A program made the translations under genes and the position numbers. Below are positions 49,841-58,561 of a stretch of DNA of 64,000 bases, piece after piece. The notes beneath the pieces are model-generated. The model saw nothing but the letters and a program-made list of their open reading frames with translations. It ran no database searches and had not been told where the DNA came from. The DNA is from Cognataquiflexum aquatile (GTDB taxonomy: Bacteria > Bacteroidota > Bacteroidia > Cytophagales > Cyclobacteriaceae): NCBI RefSeq assembly GCF_003316845.1, contig NZ_QMIK01000004.1:310001-374000 (forward strand). The letters run 5' to 3'. Within the stretch, counting starts at the first letter, position 1. Each line of letters opens with the position of its first letter.

Positions 49841-50475
49841 ATCAGGCGCTTTGGGAAGGAATCAGCATGGGGCTGGTACTGTCGGCGATGATCGGACCGG
49901 TATTTTTTGCGCTGATCCAAAACAGCCTTGAACATGGATTTAGGTATGCCGCTATTCTTGCCTTGGGGATTTTGCTTTCCGACCTGATCTATGTCCTGAT
50001 CACGTATTTTGGGGTGTCCCTCTTTGCTCAGAATCCCTACTTTGAGATCATCCTTGGGTATGTCGGTGGGGCGGTGTTGGTGGGATTTGGGATTTCTACC
50101 ATTCTCAAAAAAAATAGGAACAGACCGAATACCGGCGGGATACCTTTGCCCAAAACCAAAAAAAGAACCGGGTTTATGAAAGGATTTGGGATCAACGGGG
50201 TCAACCCATTTGTCATGCTTTTTTGGATCTCCATCGCCGGATTGGTCAACCTCAAGCAAGAGTACCAAAGGATGGATATTTGGCTGTATTACACCGGGAT
50301 CTTGCTGACGGTATTCTGCATCGACCTGCTCAAGGCATTTATTGCCAAGCAGCTTTCGGGTTTTGTTACCCCAAAACTGATGACCAAACTCAATATCCTG
50401 GTGGGATTTATCCTGATTTTCTTCGGAAGCAAACTGGTAAAGTTTGCTTGGGACAAGCAGGTTTTGATGGGGTAG
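49837..50475 (+). CDS. LysE/RhtB-family exporter
   Basis: A 212-residue inner-membrane protein with about six helices. The start MNQALWEGISMGLVLSAMIGPVFFALIQN (shown as two parts: GISMGLVLSA, IGPVFFALIQ) and the GFGINGVNPFVMLFWISIAG block match LysE-family amino acid efflux. I start at the ATG at 49837, which overlaps the previous stop (ATGA); the longer frame continues inside the GH3-family gene. Substrate unknown. Confidence 0.88.
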   Translation: MNQALWEGISMGLVLSAMIGPVFFALIQNSLEHGFRYAAILALGILLSDLIYVLITYFGVSLFAQNPYFEIILGYVGGAVLVGFGISTILKKNRNRPNTGGIPLPKTKKRTGFMKGFGINGVNPFVMLFWISIAGLVNLKQEYQRMDIWLYYTGILLTVFCIDLLKAFIAKQLSGFVTPKLMTKLNILVGFILIFFGSKLVKFAWDKQVLMG

Positions 50476-50586
50476 GAGATTTAGAGTCAATTTTAAGAGG
50501 TGTTTTTCCAAGAATCCAAGTTAATCCCTCTTGGTGGAAAATTGTTTGATCCTGTTGGGGCCGTGGGTAATAAAAACCATTTTTTT

Positions 50587-50829
50587 CCATAGGTTTCACC
50601 TATGGCTATTGAGAGGTTTGACCCCTTTGGGGTCGTTAAGAATTAGCAGGATTTAAAACTTCCAAAGGAATTAGCCCATTGCAATGAAAGAATTGACCCA
50701 TTTGGTGTCATTGTTTTTGGACAACTTTAATAATTCCCGACCATGAAGTGGTCGAACTTTTCAATAGCCCCCGGTGCAACCGGGGGTAAAAAGGACAAAA
50801 GTTAGATGGCAACAACCCTGAAAGGGTTG
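50587..50829. repeat. Array of short perfect hairpins (REP-like)
   Basis: The 391-base gap (50476-50866) holds no gene but a row of short palindromes with 3-5 base loops: CCATAGGT-ttc-ACCTATGG (50587-50605), GACCCC-ttt-GGGGTC (50620-50634), TTCC-aaa-GGAA (50660-50670), CGACCA-tgaag-TGGTCG (50738-50754), CCCCCGGT-gca-ACCGGGGG (50768-50786) and CAACCCT-gaa-AGGGTTG (50813-50829). This type is known from REP elements moved by RAYT transposases. Confidence 0.9.
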
Positions 50830-50866
50830 AACCCTTGATGGTAATTCTTAGATTTTTTCTTAAGCT

Positions 50867-52507
50867 CTATTCCACTTCCACATCAAAAGCCCCGTTGACG
50901 ATTTTTCCATCGATTTTTACCTGTACCCAAATCCTGTAATTGCCGGGTTGGGGAAAGGCATAGGGGAAGCTGACCATGCTGTGTTCGATGTGATCGGGAT
51001 CGGTTGGGTCGGGATGGACCATATTCCCCATCAGGAGACTGTCCCGTTCCTTTTCTGGCATTTGGTTCAAAACTTGGATCACACCATCGATGCTGTCAGG
51101 AAAGCTCAGCCCTGACGGCAAATTTTGCATGCCTATTTTGCCTGATTCAAATCTTTCGAGCAGCATCTGTTGCGAACCCATGGAATAATTGCCTGTAGGA
51201 TGGAGGTGGATGTACACAGACCCGTCGTGTTTCAGGACTACCGCATGACCCATCATGCCGAGATAGGGTTCAAGCTTGGCAGCATTTCCTTCCGGATCAA
51301 AAAGCGCAAAATCAAGATTATAGAGGGTGCCAGTTTCAAAGTTTTCTCCATCAGTTTCCCAAACTGCTGAGTATCCTCCCGGCAAATCGGTTTTGATACC
51401 GGGTTTGCCACAGATCATGATATCCCCATCCAATGAGGTCTTTTTACCCGAAACAGGATTGGAAAAGGTATAGGTATCGTCCCGTCCCAATACGACATCT
51501 GTATTGGATATGAGCTGGAAATTTGAATTTTCTGGAATAGAAAAATCTGAAATGATGGTTTCTGAAAACCCTGTGAACCGGGTGATATCCGCATATACAT
51601 GGTAATCGCCTGCCGGGATGGGAGGTAGCTTTACCTTGAAATTCAAGGAGTCCAACCGCTTAGGGTGCAGGTGTGCAAACACATCCAAATCTCCCTTTCT
51701 GATCAAAAACAAATGCATCAGCTTGCCGTGGTCGGGGACTATCAGACTGAGCTTTCTTGAGGTTTTGCCTTGCTTGAGGGTAGCGGTGTCTATTGCGAGG
51801 TGAAGGTAATTTTCCCCGGCTGCCGATTCAATTCGCGAATTGGCTTGGATGGGTTTGAAAAGGTAGTCGTTGTATTTTTCAGATTCTGAATCCCACCAGG
51901 TTTTTCCTCCCCAAAGTACCAAGAGCATGATGACTGACCCGATGGCAATGCCATATTTTCTTCTTTTGTCCACAGCAGGGTTTCTTTCTTTTCCCGGATC
52001 CCGGATGCTGTCACTCATCGCTGAGGAGATGATGGTCACCATCAGGATGACCAAAAATATCCCCAGAATTGTCAGCGGAATGCCCAACTCGGAGGTCATG
52101 GAATTCTTGGCTGTAGGCCAAGCCATGACCGGAACGATCGCTTCAAAAGTTTGCCCATTGGCCTGCATCATCACCTGAACACTCGAAGTTCCCGAATTCA
52201 TAAACCACAATTCGCCTTCATATTTTCCCGGTTCTCCGGGCACCGCCACCATGGGGTCGGCTTTGGGAGTTCCTTTAAGGCCGGCAGACCAATAAACAGG
52301 ACGAACCTCAAGGGTAATATTTTCAGGATTTTCGGGAATGATGATGGTCACCCTCGCGATTCCGGGGACAACTTCAGCCGGTTGGATATTGGCGAGGATG
52401 CGGTAAGGGCCGAGAAGACCCTCATAAATGACTCCTGGACTTCCGATATGGCTGCTCGACAAATACCAAAGCAAAATGAGAATAGGCAATACTGATTTTC
52501 TTTTCAT
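50867..52507 (-). CDS. Membrane-anchored His-rich protein with YtkA-like domains
   Basis: A 546-residue protein: signal-like N-terminus, an extracytoplasmic beta domain (about 40-130, AEVVPGIARVTI and ELWFMNSGTSSVQV), two membrane helices (about 142-165 and 185-203), then two beta domains. Each has a His motif: DHGKLMHLFLIRKGDLDVFAHLHP (about 259-282, His260, His265, His279, His281) and LGMMGHAVVL...VYIHLHP (about 416-437, His421, His434, His436). HLHP/MGH patterns like these occur in YtkA-like periplasmic metal-linked proteins. Its stop-to-start gap with the gene upstream is 3 bases. Function unknown; copper or redox handling is a guess. Confidence 0.78.
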   Translation of the reverse strand: MKRKSVLPILILLWYLSSSHIGSPGVIYEGLLGPYRILANIQPAEVVPGIARVTIIIPENPENITLEVRPVYWSAGLKGTPKADPMVAVPGEPGKYEGELWFMNSGTSSVQVMMQANGQTFEAIVPVMAWPTAKNSMTSELGIPLTILGIFLVILMVTIISSAMSDSIRDPGKERNPAVDKRRKYGIAIGSVIMLLVLWGGKTWWDSESEKYNDYLFKPIQANSRIESAAGENYLHLAIDTATLKQGKTSRKLSLIVPDHGKLMHLFLIRKGDLDVFAHLHPKRLDSLNFKVKLPPIPAGDYHVYADITRFTGFSETIISDFSIPENSNFQLISNTDVVLGRDDTYTFSNPVSGKKTSLDGDIMICGKPGIKTDLPGGYSAVWETDGENFETGTLYNLDFALFDPEGNAAKLEPYLGMMGHAVVLKHDGSVYIHLHPTGNYSMGSQQMLLERFESGKIGMQNLPSGLSFPDSIDGVIQVLNQMPEKERDSLLMGNMVHPDPTDPDHIEHSMVSFPYAFPQPGNYRIWVQVKIDGKIVNGAFDVEVE

Positions 52508-52510
52508 AAT

Positions 52511-53713
52511 CTATCTTTTCACCTGCTTCATCCAATTGCCCCAAGAAAGCCCGACTCTCGAAGTCAGGATTCCAATACCCACAGCGATTAAGAGACCTTT
52601 GATCAGATCCCAACCATAGGTAGAGAAATTGGGGTTGAACTGATACCTGAATTCATAGCTTGGATTGGCAAAATAAGGCCAGGAGAACCTGCCAAAGAAC
52701 CAACCCCTGCCGATTTCAGAAATCAAAACTTCAGAAAAGTACCATTGTACCGGGGTAAAACAGACAACGAAGATCAGGGAAAGCAGGACTGCCAAAAGCC
52801 ACTTGTTGGAATTTCTCCATTTTTCGATGGCATAGTCAATGGCAATCGCCGGCACAATCAGGAGAATGGGAAAATGAAAAGGCTGGAACCTTGTGATGTA
52901 ATTGAAAACCGGACTGAGCTTGGGTTCGGCGGGAAACAAAGGCATAATCCACACCATTGCTGCCATGACAAAGGTATATATCAATGCCATTTTGGTCGCT
53001 GCAAATCTATATGGAGAGGCAAATGATATGGAAATCAAAAAAAGCGGAAACATCAAAGCGGCGATCTGATACGGCAAAACCCCATGCAGCATATTCAAAA
53101 AGAAATACTCAGACACCAAGGTATAGACCATCACCAACAAAAACCCTGCGGACAACGCGTACATCCATTGGAGGTGGGATTTGGTGCGGGCATCCATTTT
53201 TTCTCCCAATTTATTTTGGGCTGCAATCACCGAAATCATGGCGCCGAATTGGATCATCATCATCCCGAGCCCCAACAAAGCATGGGGTGGAGAGAGGATT
53301 TTTACATCAAGACCATAGGTATTGTGCCACCAATCGTCAAAAGGAGCGGAGGTCAACATCGCAAATGCGCCCCATACGCAAAACATCGCTCCCAAGGAAC
53401 CATGGAAAATCCCCCAAAATCTGATGCTTTGGGACTTTTCTTCTTTGGAACCCCAAAAGCTGGTTTTCAACACCTTGATCCCCGAAAATACCCCCGCAAT
53501 CACTGCACCCAAATAAATCAGAATATGGGGCGGAGAAAACAAGCCATCCCGGCCCACACTCATGTGCCATGAAATGTCCCATTGCAATCCCACCGCGATG
53601 CACAGGGAAGCAAAAACGGTCGCATAGACATAAGTCGGAATCACTCGGGTGACCGTGGCGGTGTCAAATGCTGCCGACTCAGTCAGGGTGGTGGAGGTGA
53701 AATTTTGGTTCAT
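52511..53713 (-). CDS. Polytopic membrane protein with duplicated WH...SPPH motif
   Basis: A 400-residue protein with about ten membrane segments that I cannot place in a named family. Two related segments carry His motifs: WDISWH (His50) followed by SPPH (His63), and FDDWWH (His130) followed by SPPH (His144), each at 13-14 residue spacing; His104, His210 and His280 are further candidates. Such repeated His pairs in membrane helices suggest heme or copper ligands. It precedes and is coupled with the His-rich protein above. Starts at the ATG at 53713. Confidence 0.75.
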   Translation of the reverse strand: MNQNFTSTTLTESAAFDTATVTRVIPTYVYATVFASLCIAVGLQWDISWHMSVGRDGLFSPPHILIYLGAVIAGVFSGIKVLKTSFWGSKEEKSQSIRFWGIFHGSLGAMFCVWGAFAMLTSAPFDDWWHNTYGLDVKILSPPHALLGLGMMMIQFGAMISVIAAQNKLGEKMDARTKSHLQWMYALSAGFLLVMVYTLVSEYFFLNMLHGVLPYQIAALMFPLFLISISFASPYRFAATKMALIYTFVMAAMVWIMPLFPAEPKLSPVFNYITRFQPFHFPILLIVPAIAIDYAIEKWRNSNKWLLAVLLSLIFVVCFTPVQWYFSEVLISEIGRGWFFGRFSWPYFANPSYEFRYQFNPNFSTYGWDLIKGLLIAVGIGILTSRVGLSWGNWMKQVKR

Positions 53714-54280
53714 AAAAGTCTGATTTGGTTCTAAATATAGAAGTATTGATCCCTAGATAGAAATATTCCGATATTAAATTTTTCAGGCAAATTGATAAAA
53801 CTGCCTCCTTTAGATACAGGTTTCCAGGAAATTGGTTTGGATGAAAATTTTGCCTATCAAAAGATCAATCATGCCTTGGTCGTAATTTGAAATTACGCCT
53901 TCCTATCATTTTGAGTTTTATTCCAATTTCTCAAAGTTAGATCAAGATTTATCCATGAATTCCAATTCAAATTGGAGAAATAAAAGGGTATAATTTCAAA
54001 ATAAACCAAAGGTTTGGAAAAGCTTGGTAAATAAAAGGGTGAGTGAGTTCTTCTATGAAGTGGGGGGACTTGGGAAGTACCCCCTTAGGCTTTGGAAGTA
54101 CCTCTTTTGACGGAATGAATTCAATTAAATTTCCAACCTAGAAATCATAAAATTCTTTAATAGTCAGCACTACAAATTTCAATAGGATCCAACCTAACAA
54201 AGGATACTTTCTGGCGTTTCACGAGCATGGACTTGCCGAACACCATTCTAAGAAGTAGGCTAAATTCAACACAAAGAAAA
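53714..54280. other. Intergenic region, 567 bases
   Basis: No gene that I can support. At 53881-53897 there is a perfect palindrome CGTAATTT-G-AAATTACG, and at 54038-54088 a G-rich tract (GGTGAGTGAG...TGAAGTGGGGGG) that recurs at 55076-55128 on the far side of the next gene. The rest shows no clear signal. Confidence 0.6.
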
Positions 54281-54940
54281 ATGCAAAAAACGAAATTGAT
54301 GGCGATTGTTATCCTGACAGGTCTGATAAGTGCTGCCTGCACCAAACCTGCAGAGAAAGTCGAGGAAGATACTCAAACTGCAACACTTACCAATCCTGAA
54401 GTACAAAGTGTGATCGATGAATTGGGTTTGGTCTATGTAGAGGAAGGTGCACAATATATCATTACCTATGATGAAGTAAATGCTGCCCAGCAGGCTTGGT
54501 GCGATGCTTTGGTCAAAATCGGTCAAACCAAAGAGGAGGGCGGAGATTACAGGAAAGTTGCAGAACAGGTTTTGTCAGAAGCATATAATTACGATTATGG
54601 GAAGGTATTTTTCAAACCGACCCTGGCATTTGGTGACCAGACTTTCAGAAATGATAAAAAAGGTGCCCTGTCTTATTTTGTCGGCGGAGATCCGGATTTT
54701 CCCAACGACAAAGGATTTGCCCTTACGCCTTGGGTAAAAGCCAGGTATGACAATGCCGGGTCCGACAACCAAGGTATCCAGATATATGGTTCTGTGGCGA
54801 TTACAATGGGCAATGTTTGGGTGACTGATAAAGAAGGCAATGAAACGATGGTTGAAAAAACCTGGGTCTTCAAAAAAGGAATAGACGGAAAACTTAGAAT
54901 TATCGTGCACAAATCTTCTCTTCCATTTAACCCTAGCTAA
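54281..54940 (+). CDS. Lipoprotein, possible SnoaL-like fold
   Basis: A 219-residue lipoprotein, signal and lipobox SAAC near residue 20. The mature part begins with an acidic linker; AAQQAWCDALVKIGQTKEEGGDY, then FKPTLAFGDQTFR and a late TMGNVWVTDKEGNETMVEKTWVFKK-GIDGKLRIIVHKSSLP, are typical of a conserved marine-bacterial family that looks like a SnoaL/NTF2 fold. Related proteins are sometimes labelled phosphoribosyl-AMP cyclohydrolase, but I see no HisI motif. ATG at 54281 chosen because it starts the signal; a terminator follows. Confidence 0.75.
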   Translation: MQKTKLMAIVILTGLISAACTKPAEKVEEDTQTATLTNPEVQSVIDELGLVYVEEGAQYIITYDEVNAAQQAWCDALVKIGQTKEEGGDYRKVAEQVLSEAYNYDYGKVFFKPTLAFGDQTFRNDKKGALSYFVGGDPDFPNDKGFALTPWVKARYDNAGSDNQGIQIYGSVAITMGNVWVTDKEGNETMVEKTWVFKKGIDGKLRIIVHKSSLPFNPS

Positions 54941-55014
54941 TATATAGATTTCGGCTTCAGATGAAATAATCAAAAATCCATCGAGGTGCTAAAAGTCCAA
55001 ATATCATCCAGAAT

Positions 55015-55052
55015 AAAAAACCACATTCATGTAAATGAATGTGGTTTTTTTT
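55015..55052 (+). terminator. Terminator after the lipoprotein gene
   Basis: AAAAAACCACATTCAT (55015-55030), loop GTAA, ATGAATGTGGTTTTTT (55035-55050): a 16-bp perfect stem followed by more T. It is 75 bases after the stop. Confidence 0.92.
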
Positions 55053-55141
55053 TGATCCAAAGAGTATAGCAGTATGGTGAGTGATTTGGCCTTTGAAGTG
55101 GGGGATGCCTGGGAAGAACCTTTTTTAGTCAATTTGGACCG

Positions 55142-55256
55142 GACCGTTTGGGGTCTAAAATAATCGTGTTGATATTCTTTTTTCCATGATTTTCATCCCT
55201 TTGGTTCAACCGGGGAAACAGGACCGAAGAAAGGTCGCATCAACCATGAAAGGGTA
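55142..55256. repeat. Decayed second copy of the hairpin array
   Basis: GACC-gtttg-GGGTC (55142-55155), CCCTTTGGTTCAACCGGGG (55198-55214), GACC-gaagaaa-GGTC (55222-55236) and CAACCATGAAAGGGT (55241-55255) are imperfect versions of the palindromes at 50620-50829, each still recognisable. Confidence 0.7.
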
Positions 55257-55324
55257 AAATGTTTTGAGAATTTTGACAAATAACTTTCCCCTAACTTTCT
55301 ACGAAGAAAATTCGCAACTGAAAA

Positions 55325-57499
55325 CTACTCCCTCATTCCCGGCTTATACTTCTTCCTCGCATTTTTAAGCACATCTTCCCGATAGAAACTGACGTCTTTG
55401 AATTCGCCTTTGCTGTATCTTTCTGCCTGATCGACAAAGTGGGGAGAGAAGGGATTGCCGCTTTGACCGCCGGCAAGGAGGCTTTTTGCTTTGACTTTGT
55501 CTCCAAATTCGACTACTGCCACAAAGCTGTTGCCGACATTTCCGTACCATTTCTTTGTATTGGGATATGCCCTGCTGCCATACGCCGCCAATGAACCCCA
55601 AAGGGAAGAATTATAGCCGATGGGTAAGCTTGGGAGATGGTCATCGTACCTTCCCTGGATGTCATTGGTAACCCGCTGAAACCTGTTGATCTCTCCCCAA
55701 GGGGTATTCCATGTTCCAAAATCTTCCACCAATTTGTCCACGGCTTTTTCAAAAGCGGTGATCTTCATACTATCAGGTGCTTCTTTGGCAAGCAGATCAA
55801 AGACATAAGCATCCCAAGGTCTGTCCATATCTTTGGCTTCCATCAGGAGTTGGTTTCCCCAAAATACCGCCAAGGACGTTCCCACAGAACTCACTCCGGT
55901 ATTTCTATCCCAATCGGAAAGTACTTCCATAGGCTTTTTTAGCTTTCCCTTTCGTGGATCTGTTTCGGGCAGATTCCCATAAGTCTTCTCCAAAGAAGGG
56001 ATCAAAGGTTCAAATGCCATCAACTTAGGGTCGTAGGCAGTGGCTATCAACGATTCCAAAGTGAAATCTTTTTTGCCGGTCAAAACCCGCACAGCATTCA
56101 GTCCCCGTGCATTTTCCACATCCCAAGCCATGTAAGCAGGAAAGCTTTCCCTCTTTGGAGAAAAGGGTCCGGCCGCGGTAAAAGGATCTGAATTACAGTT
56201 TTGGATCCATCCGTTTTCAGGATTTTCGATCAAAAGCATTTCCTCGACTTCATGCAGCCCTTTCCAATCTGTGGCCGGATTGCTGCCGTCGACGGTATTT
56301 CTCCAATCAAATTTCGGGTCTCTTTTTGGAACAAAATTACCGTGGTAGTAGACAATATTTCCCTCCTTATCGGCATAGACGGTGTTGTTGGAGGAGTTGG
56401 TTTTGAGTGCCATGGTGGCTTTGAACTCCTGGTGGTTTTTGGTTTTTGTTCTTGAAAATGATTGGATCAGTGCTTTTTCTCTTTCTACCATCAGGGCGAT
56501 GGCGATCCATTTTCCGTTTTCTACCTTGATTACCGGGCCGTGATGGCTGTAATAGGCTGTTATCGAGTGCTCTTTGACCTGATCTCCCTCTTTGTATTTG
56601 AGTTTGATCTCTTTTTCAGTCAGTGGCAGCCACTTTTTCCCAAACTGATAATGGTGTTTTCCTTTTCTATTTTCTACAATCAGTGCATAATGGTCTATCG
56701 CGTCGGCTTTGCTGGAAGTATGCATCCAACCGTTGTATTCATTGAATCCCTGGTAGATAAAAAACTGCCCCCAAGTCACCGCGCCGTAGGCATTGAGTCC
56801 TTCTTCGCTGACCATGTGTACTTCAGGACGGAAATAAAAGGAAGTGTGTGGATTGATCAAAAAAAGCGCATTTCCGCTTTTCGAAAGTTGGGGTGCGATG
56901 GCAAAACCATTGCTGCCTCTTGGTTCAGTATCCCAATCCCTTTCCTCCAACACAAGATCGGAAAGCATTTCTTTCCCATAAAATGACTTGAGTCCGTTGG
57001 TGGAAATGGTTTCAATATCTCCGCCGATGCTTCCTTCGCTGAAAGTCAAAGCCATCCAAGGTTCGAATTTTGTGAGTAACTTGGGTTTGACTTCAGGATG
57101 GGTATGCAGGTAATAATTGATCCCGTCGGCCCATGCGTTCATCAATTCTTTGAGCCAGTCAGGGGAGTTTTGGTATTCGCTTTTGACTACTTCTTCGTCG
57201 ATATACAGCTTCATTCTGAAATCCTGGAAGAGCATATCACTTCCTTCCACCTCGGCCATTCTTCCCATGGCATTGATAAAGTTGACTTCGACCCGGTTGA
57301 AATCGTCTTCACACTGGGCATAGACCATCCCAAAAACCGCGTCGGCATCAGTTTTGCCATAGACATGGGGAATGCCCCATTGGTCTCTGATGATTTCAGT
57401 ATTTTGGGCCCTTAGCTGCCATTTTGAAATATCGTTTTGGGAGAAGCAGAGTAAGCTAAGGAAATGTAGGGAAATCAGAAAAAACCATCCTTTTTTCAT
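55325..57499 (-). CDS. Penicillin acylase-family hydrolase, secreted
   Basis: A 724-residue N-terminal-nucleophile hydrolase precursor. Signal peptide about 1-20, alpha chain about 21-195, and the autoprocessing site at Gly195-Ser196-Asn197 in EPRGSNGFAI; Ser196 becomes the nucleophile of the beta chain. Other family blocks are FLINPHTSFYF, a YYSHHGPVI segment and the late NVGNSFVAVVEFGDKVKAKSL. Substrates include acyl-homoserine lactones, cyclic peptides and N-acyl amino acids in the family; here unknown. Single gene, no clear operon. Confidence 0.9.
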   Translation of the reverse strand: MKKGWFFLISLHFLSLLCFSQNDISKWQLRAQNTEIIRDQWGIPHVYGKTDADAVFGMVYAQCEDDFNRVEVNFINAMGRMAEVEGSDMLFQDFRMKLYIDEEVVKSEYQNSPDWLKELMNAWADGINYYLHTHPEVKPKLLTKFEPWMALTFSEGSIGGDIETISTNGLKSFYGKEMLSDLVLEERDWDTEPRGSNGFAIAPQLSKSGNALFLINPHTSFYFRPEVHMVSEEGLNAYGAVTWGQFFIYQGFNEYNGWMHTSSKADAIDHYALIVENRKGKHHYQFGKKWLPLTEKEIKLKYKEGDQVKEHSITAYYSHHGPVIKVENGKWIAIALMVEREKALIQSFSRTKTKNHQEFKATMALKTNSSNNTVYADKEGNIVYYHGNFVPKRDPKFDWRNTVDGSNPATDWKGLHEVEEMLLIENPENGWIQNCNSDPFTAAGPFSPKRESFPAYMAWDVENARGLNAVRVLTGKKDFTLESLIATAYDPKLMAFEPLIPSLEKTYGNLPETDPRKGKLKKPMEVLSDWDRNTGVSSVGTSLAVFWGNQLLMEAKDMDRPWDAYVFDLLAKEAPDSMKITAFEKAVDKLVEDFGTWNTPWGEINRFQRVTNDIQGRYDDHLPSLPIGYNSSLWGSLAAYGSRAYPNTKKWYGNVGNSFVAVVEFGDKVKAKSLLAGGQSGNPFSPHFVDQAERYSKGEFKDVSFYREDVLKNARKKYKPGMRE

Positions 57500-57551
57500 A
57501 ATTGCGATTTTGGGAAATTAAGATAAATAAAATTGGAGTGTTTGCTTGGCA

Positions 57552-58418
57552 TCAATCTACATTGGCTTTGGCAAATACACTGTTAATGAAAAGCATGTGG
57601 AATGGGAGAGCCTCCGTCCAATACTGCCAGGTATGGGCACCCGGTCTTTCGGTATATTCGTGGGGAGTTTGGTTTTGAAGAAGCAGTTGATGGATTTGTC
57701 TGTTTGTTTCTATTAAAAAGTCATCCACCCCACAATCTATGATCAGGGAAATCCCATTTTGTTTCATCCTATCGACAAGTCCCACCACCGTATAGTCAGT
57801 GAAGGGGGAATCATATGTGATTTCCCCCAACATTGCCTTTTGACTTTCATAACGAAGTTTTCTGAAATCTTCTGGTACTTTCCACATTCTGGTGTCGATG
57901 TTCATCAGACCACTCATACTTCCAGCCGCAATAAATAATTCCGGGTGCTTTGCACTCAGCATCAATGAACCATGTCCACCCATCGACAGGCCTGTGATGG
58001 CCCTTGAATTTCGGTCATTGATGGTCCTGAAGTTTTTATCTATAAAAGGGATCAGTTCTTGGATGAAATAAGTTTCGTACCGTACCGAGTCTAATAATGG
58101 GCTGTCATAGTAATAGGAGGACGGCCCCACACCCGGAGTGACGAAAATGACTCCGTATTGATTGGCTAGATTTGGTAAAAGATCGGGTTGGGTAGTTTTT
58201 TTGTGCCAATCCGAAAAACTTCCGGAACCACCATGGAGCAGATAGACAGTTGGATAGGAATTATTGCCACGGCTATAACCTTCAGGTGTCACGACAGCAG
58301 CTTTTAAGGTTTTGTTCATGGCCTTACTGAATACCTCGATTGTATCCACTTGGGCAAAGATCGGGATTTGGAAAAGAAGCCATATCCCAACAGCCACAGA
58401 AATTCTTTTGATCATCAT
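57552..58418 (-). CDS. Secreted alpha/beta-hydrolase esterase (esterase D/antigen 85-like)
   Basis: A 288-residue secreted esterase of the esterase-D family. The nucleophile is Ser145 in GLSMGGHGS; VYLLHGGSGSFSDW precedes it, with Asp in IDCGVDD and His in GAHTWQYW near the end. I start at the ATG at 58418 (MMIKRISVAVG, a signal peptide ending at FAQ), since the longer frame adds a non-conserved hydrophobic stretch. It follows the ATP-grasp gene in the same direction, but a terminator lies between them. Confidence 0.9.
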   Translation of the reverse strand: MMIKRISVAVGIWLLFQIPIFAQVDTIEVFSKAMNKTLKAAVVTPEGYSRGNNSYPTVYLLHGGSGSFSDWHKKTTQPDLLPNLANQYGVIFVTPGVGPSSYYYDSPLLDSVRYETYFIQELIPFIDKNFRTINDRNSRAITGLSMGGHGSLMLSAKHPELFIAAGSMSGLMNIDTRMWKVPEDFRKLRYESQKAMLGEITYDSPFTDYTVVGLVDRMKQNGISLIIDCGVDDFLIETNRQIHQLLLQNQTPHEYTERPGAHTWQYWTEALPFHMLFINSVFAKANVD

Positions 58419-58504
58419 GATGGTAGGTTTTTTTAAAAGTACTTTGTAAAAAAACCAAATCAAATAATTTTTACCTGACAAGCACCATAAAAAATGTAAG
58501 AGGG

Positions 58505-58550
58505 TCAAAGAAAAAAAGCGTCAGAAATGTTTTTTGCATTGCTGACGCTT
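58505..58550 (-). terminator. Terminator of the M17/ATP-grasp operon
   Basis: On the minus strand AAGCGTCAG (58550-58542), inner AATGC...CATT, CTGACGCTT (58524-58516), then TTTTTTCTTTG. It is 12 bases past the ATP-grasp stop. Confidence 0.92.
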
Positions 58551-58561
58551 CAATGAAACTA

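Noticed and set aside
49720-50511. 264-codon open frame on the minus strand opposite the LysE gene
   Set aside because: The product is His/Gln/Pro-rich, has no hydrophobic pattern or domain, and the plus strand encodes LysE with normal membrane helices.
54281-54940. hisI gene (phosphoribosyl-AMP cyclohydrolase) to complement hisHA
   Set aside because: It has a signal peptide and lipobox and no HisI metal-binding residues.
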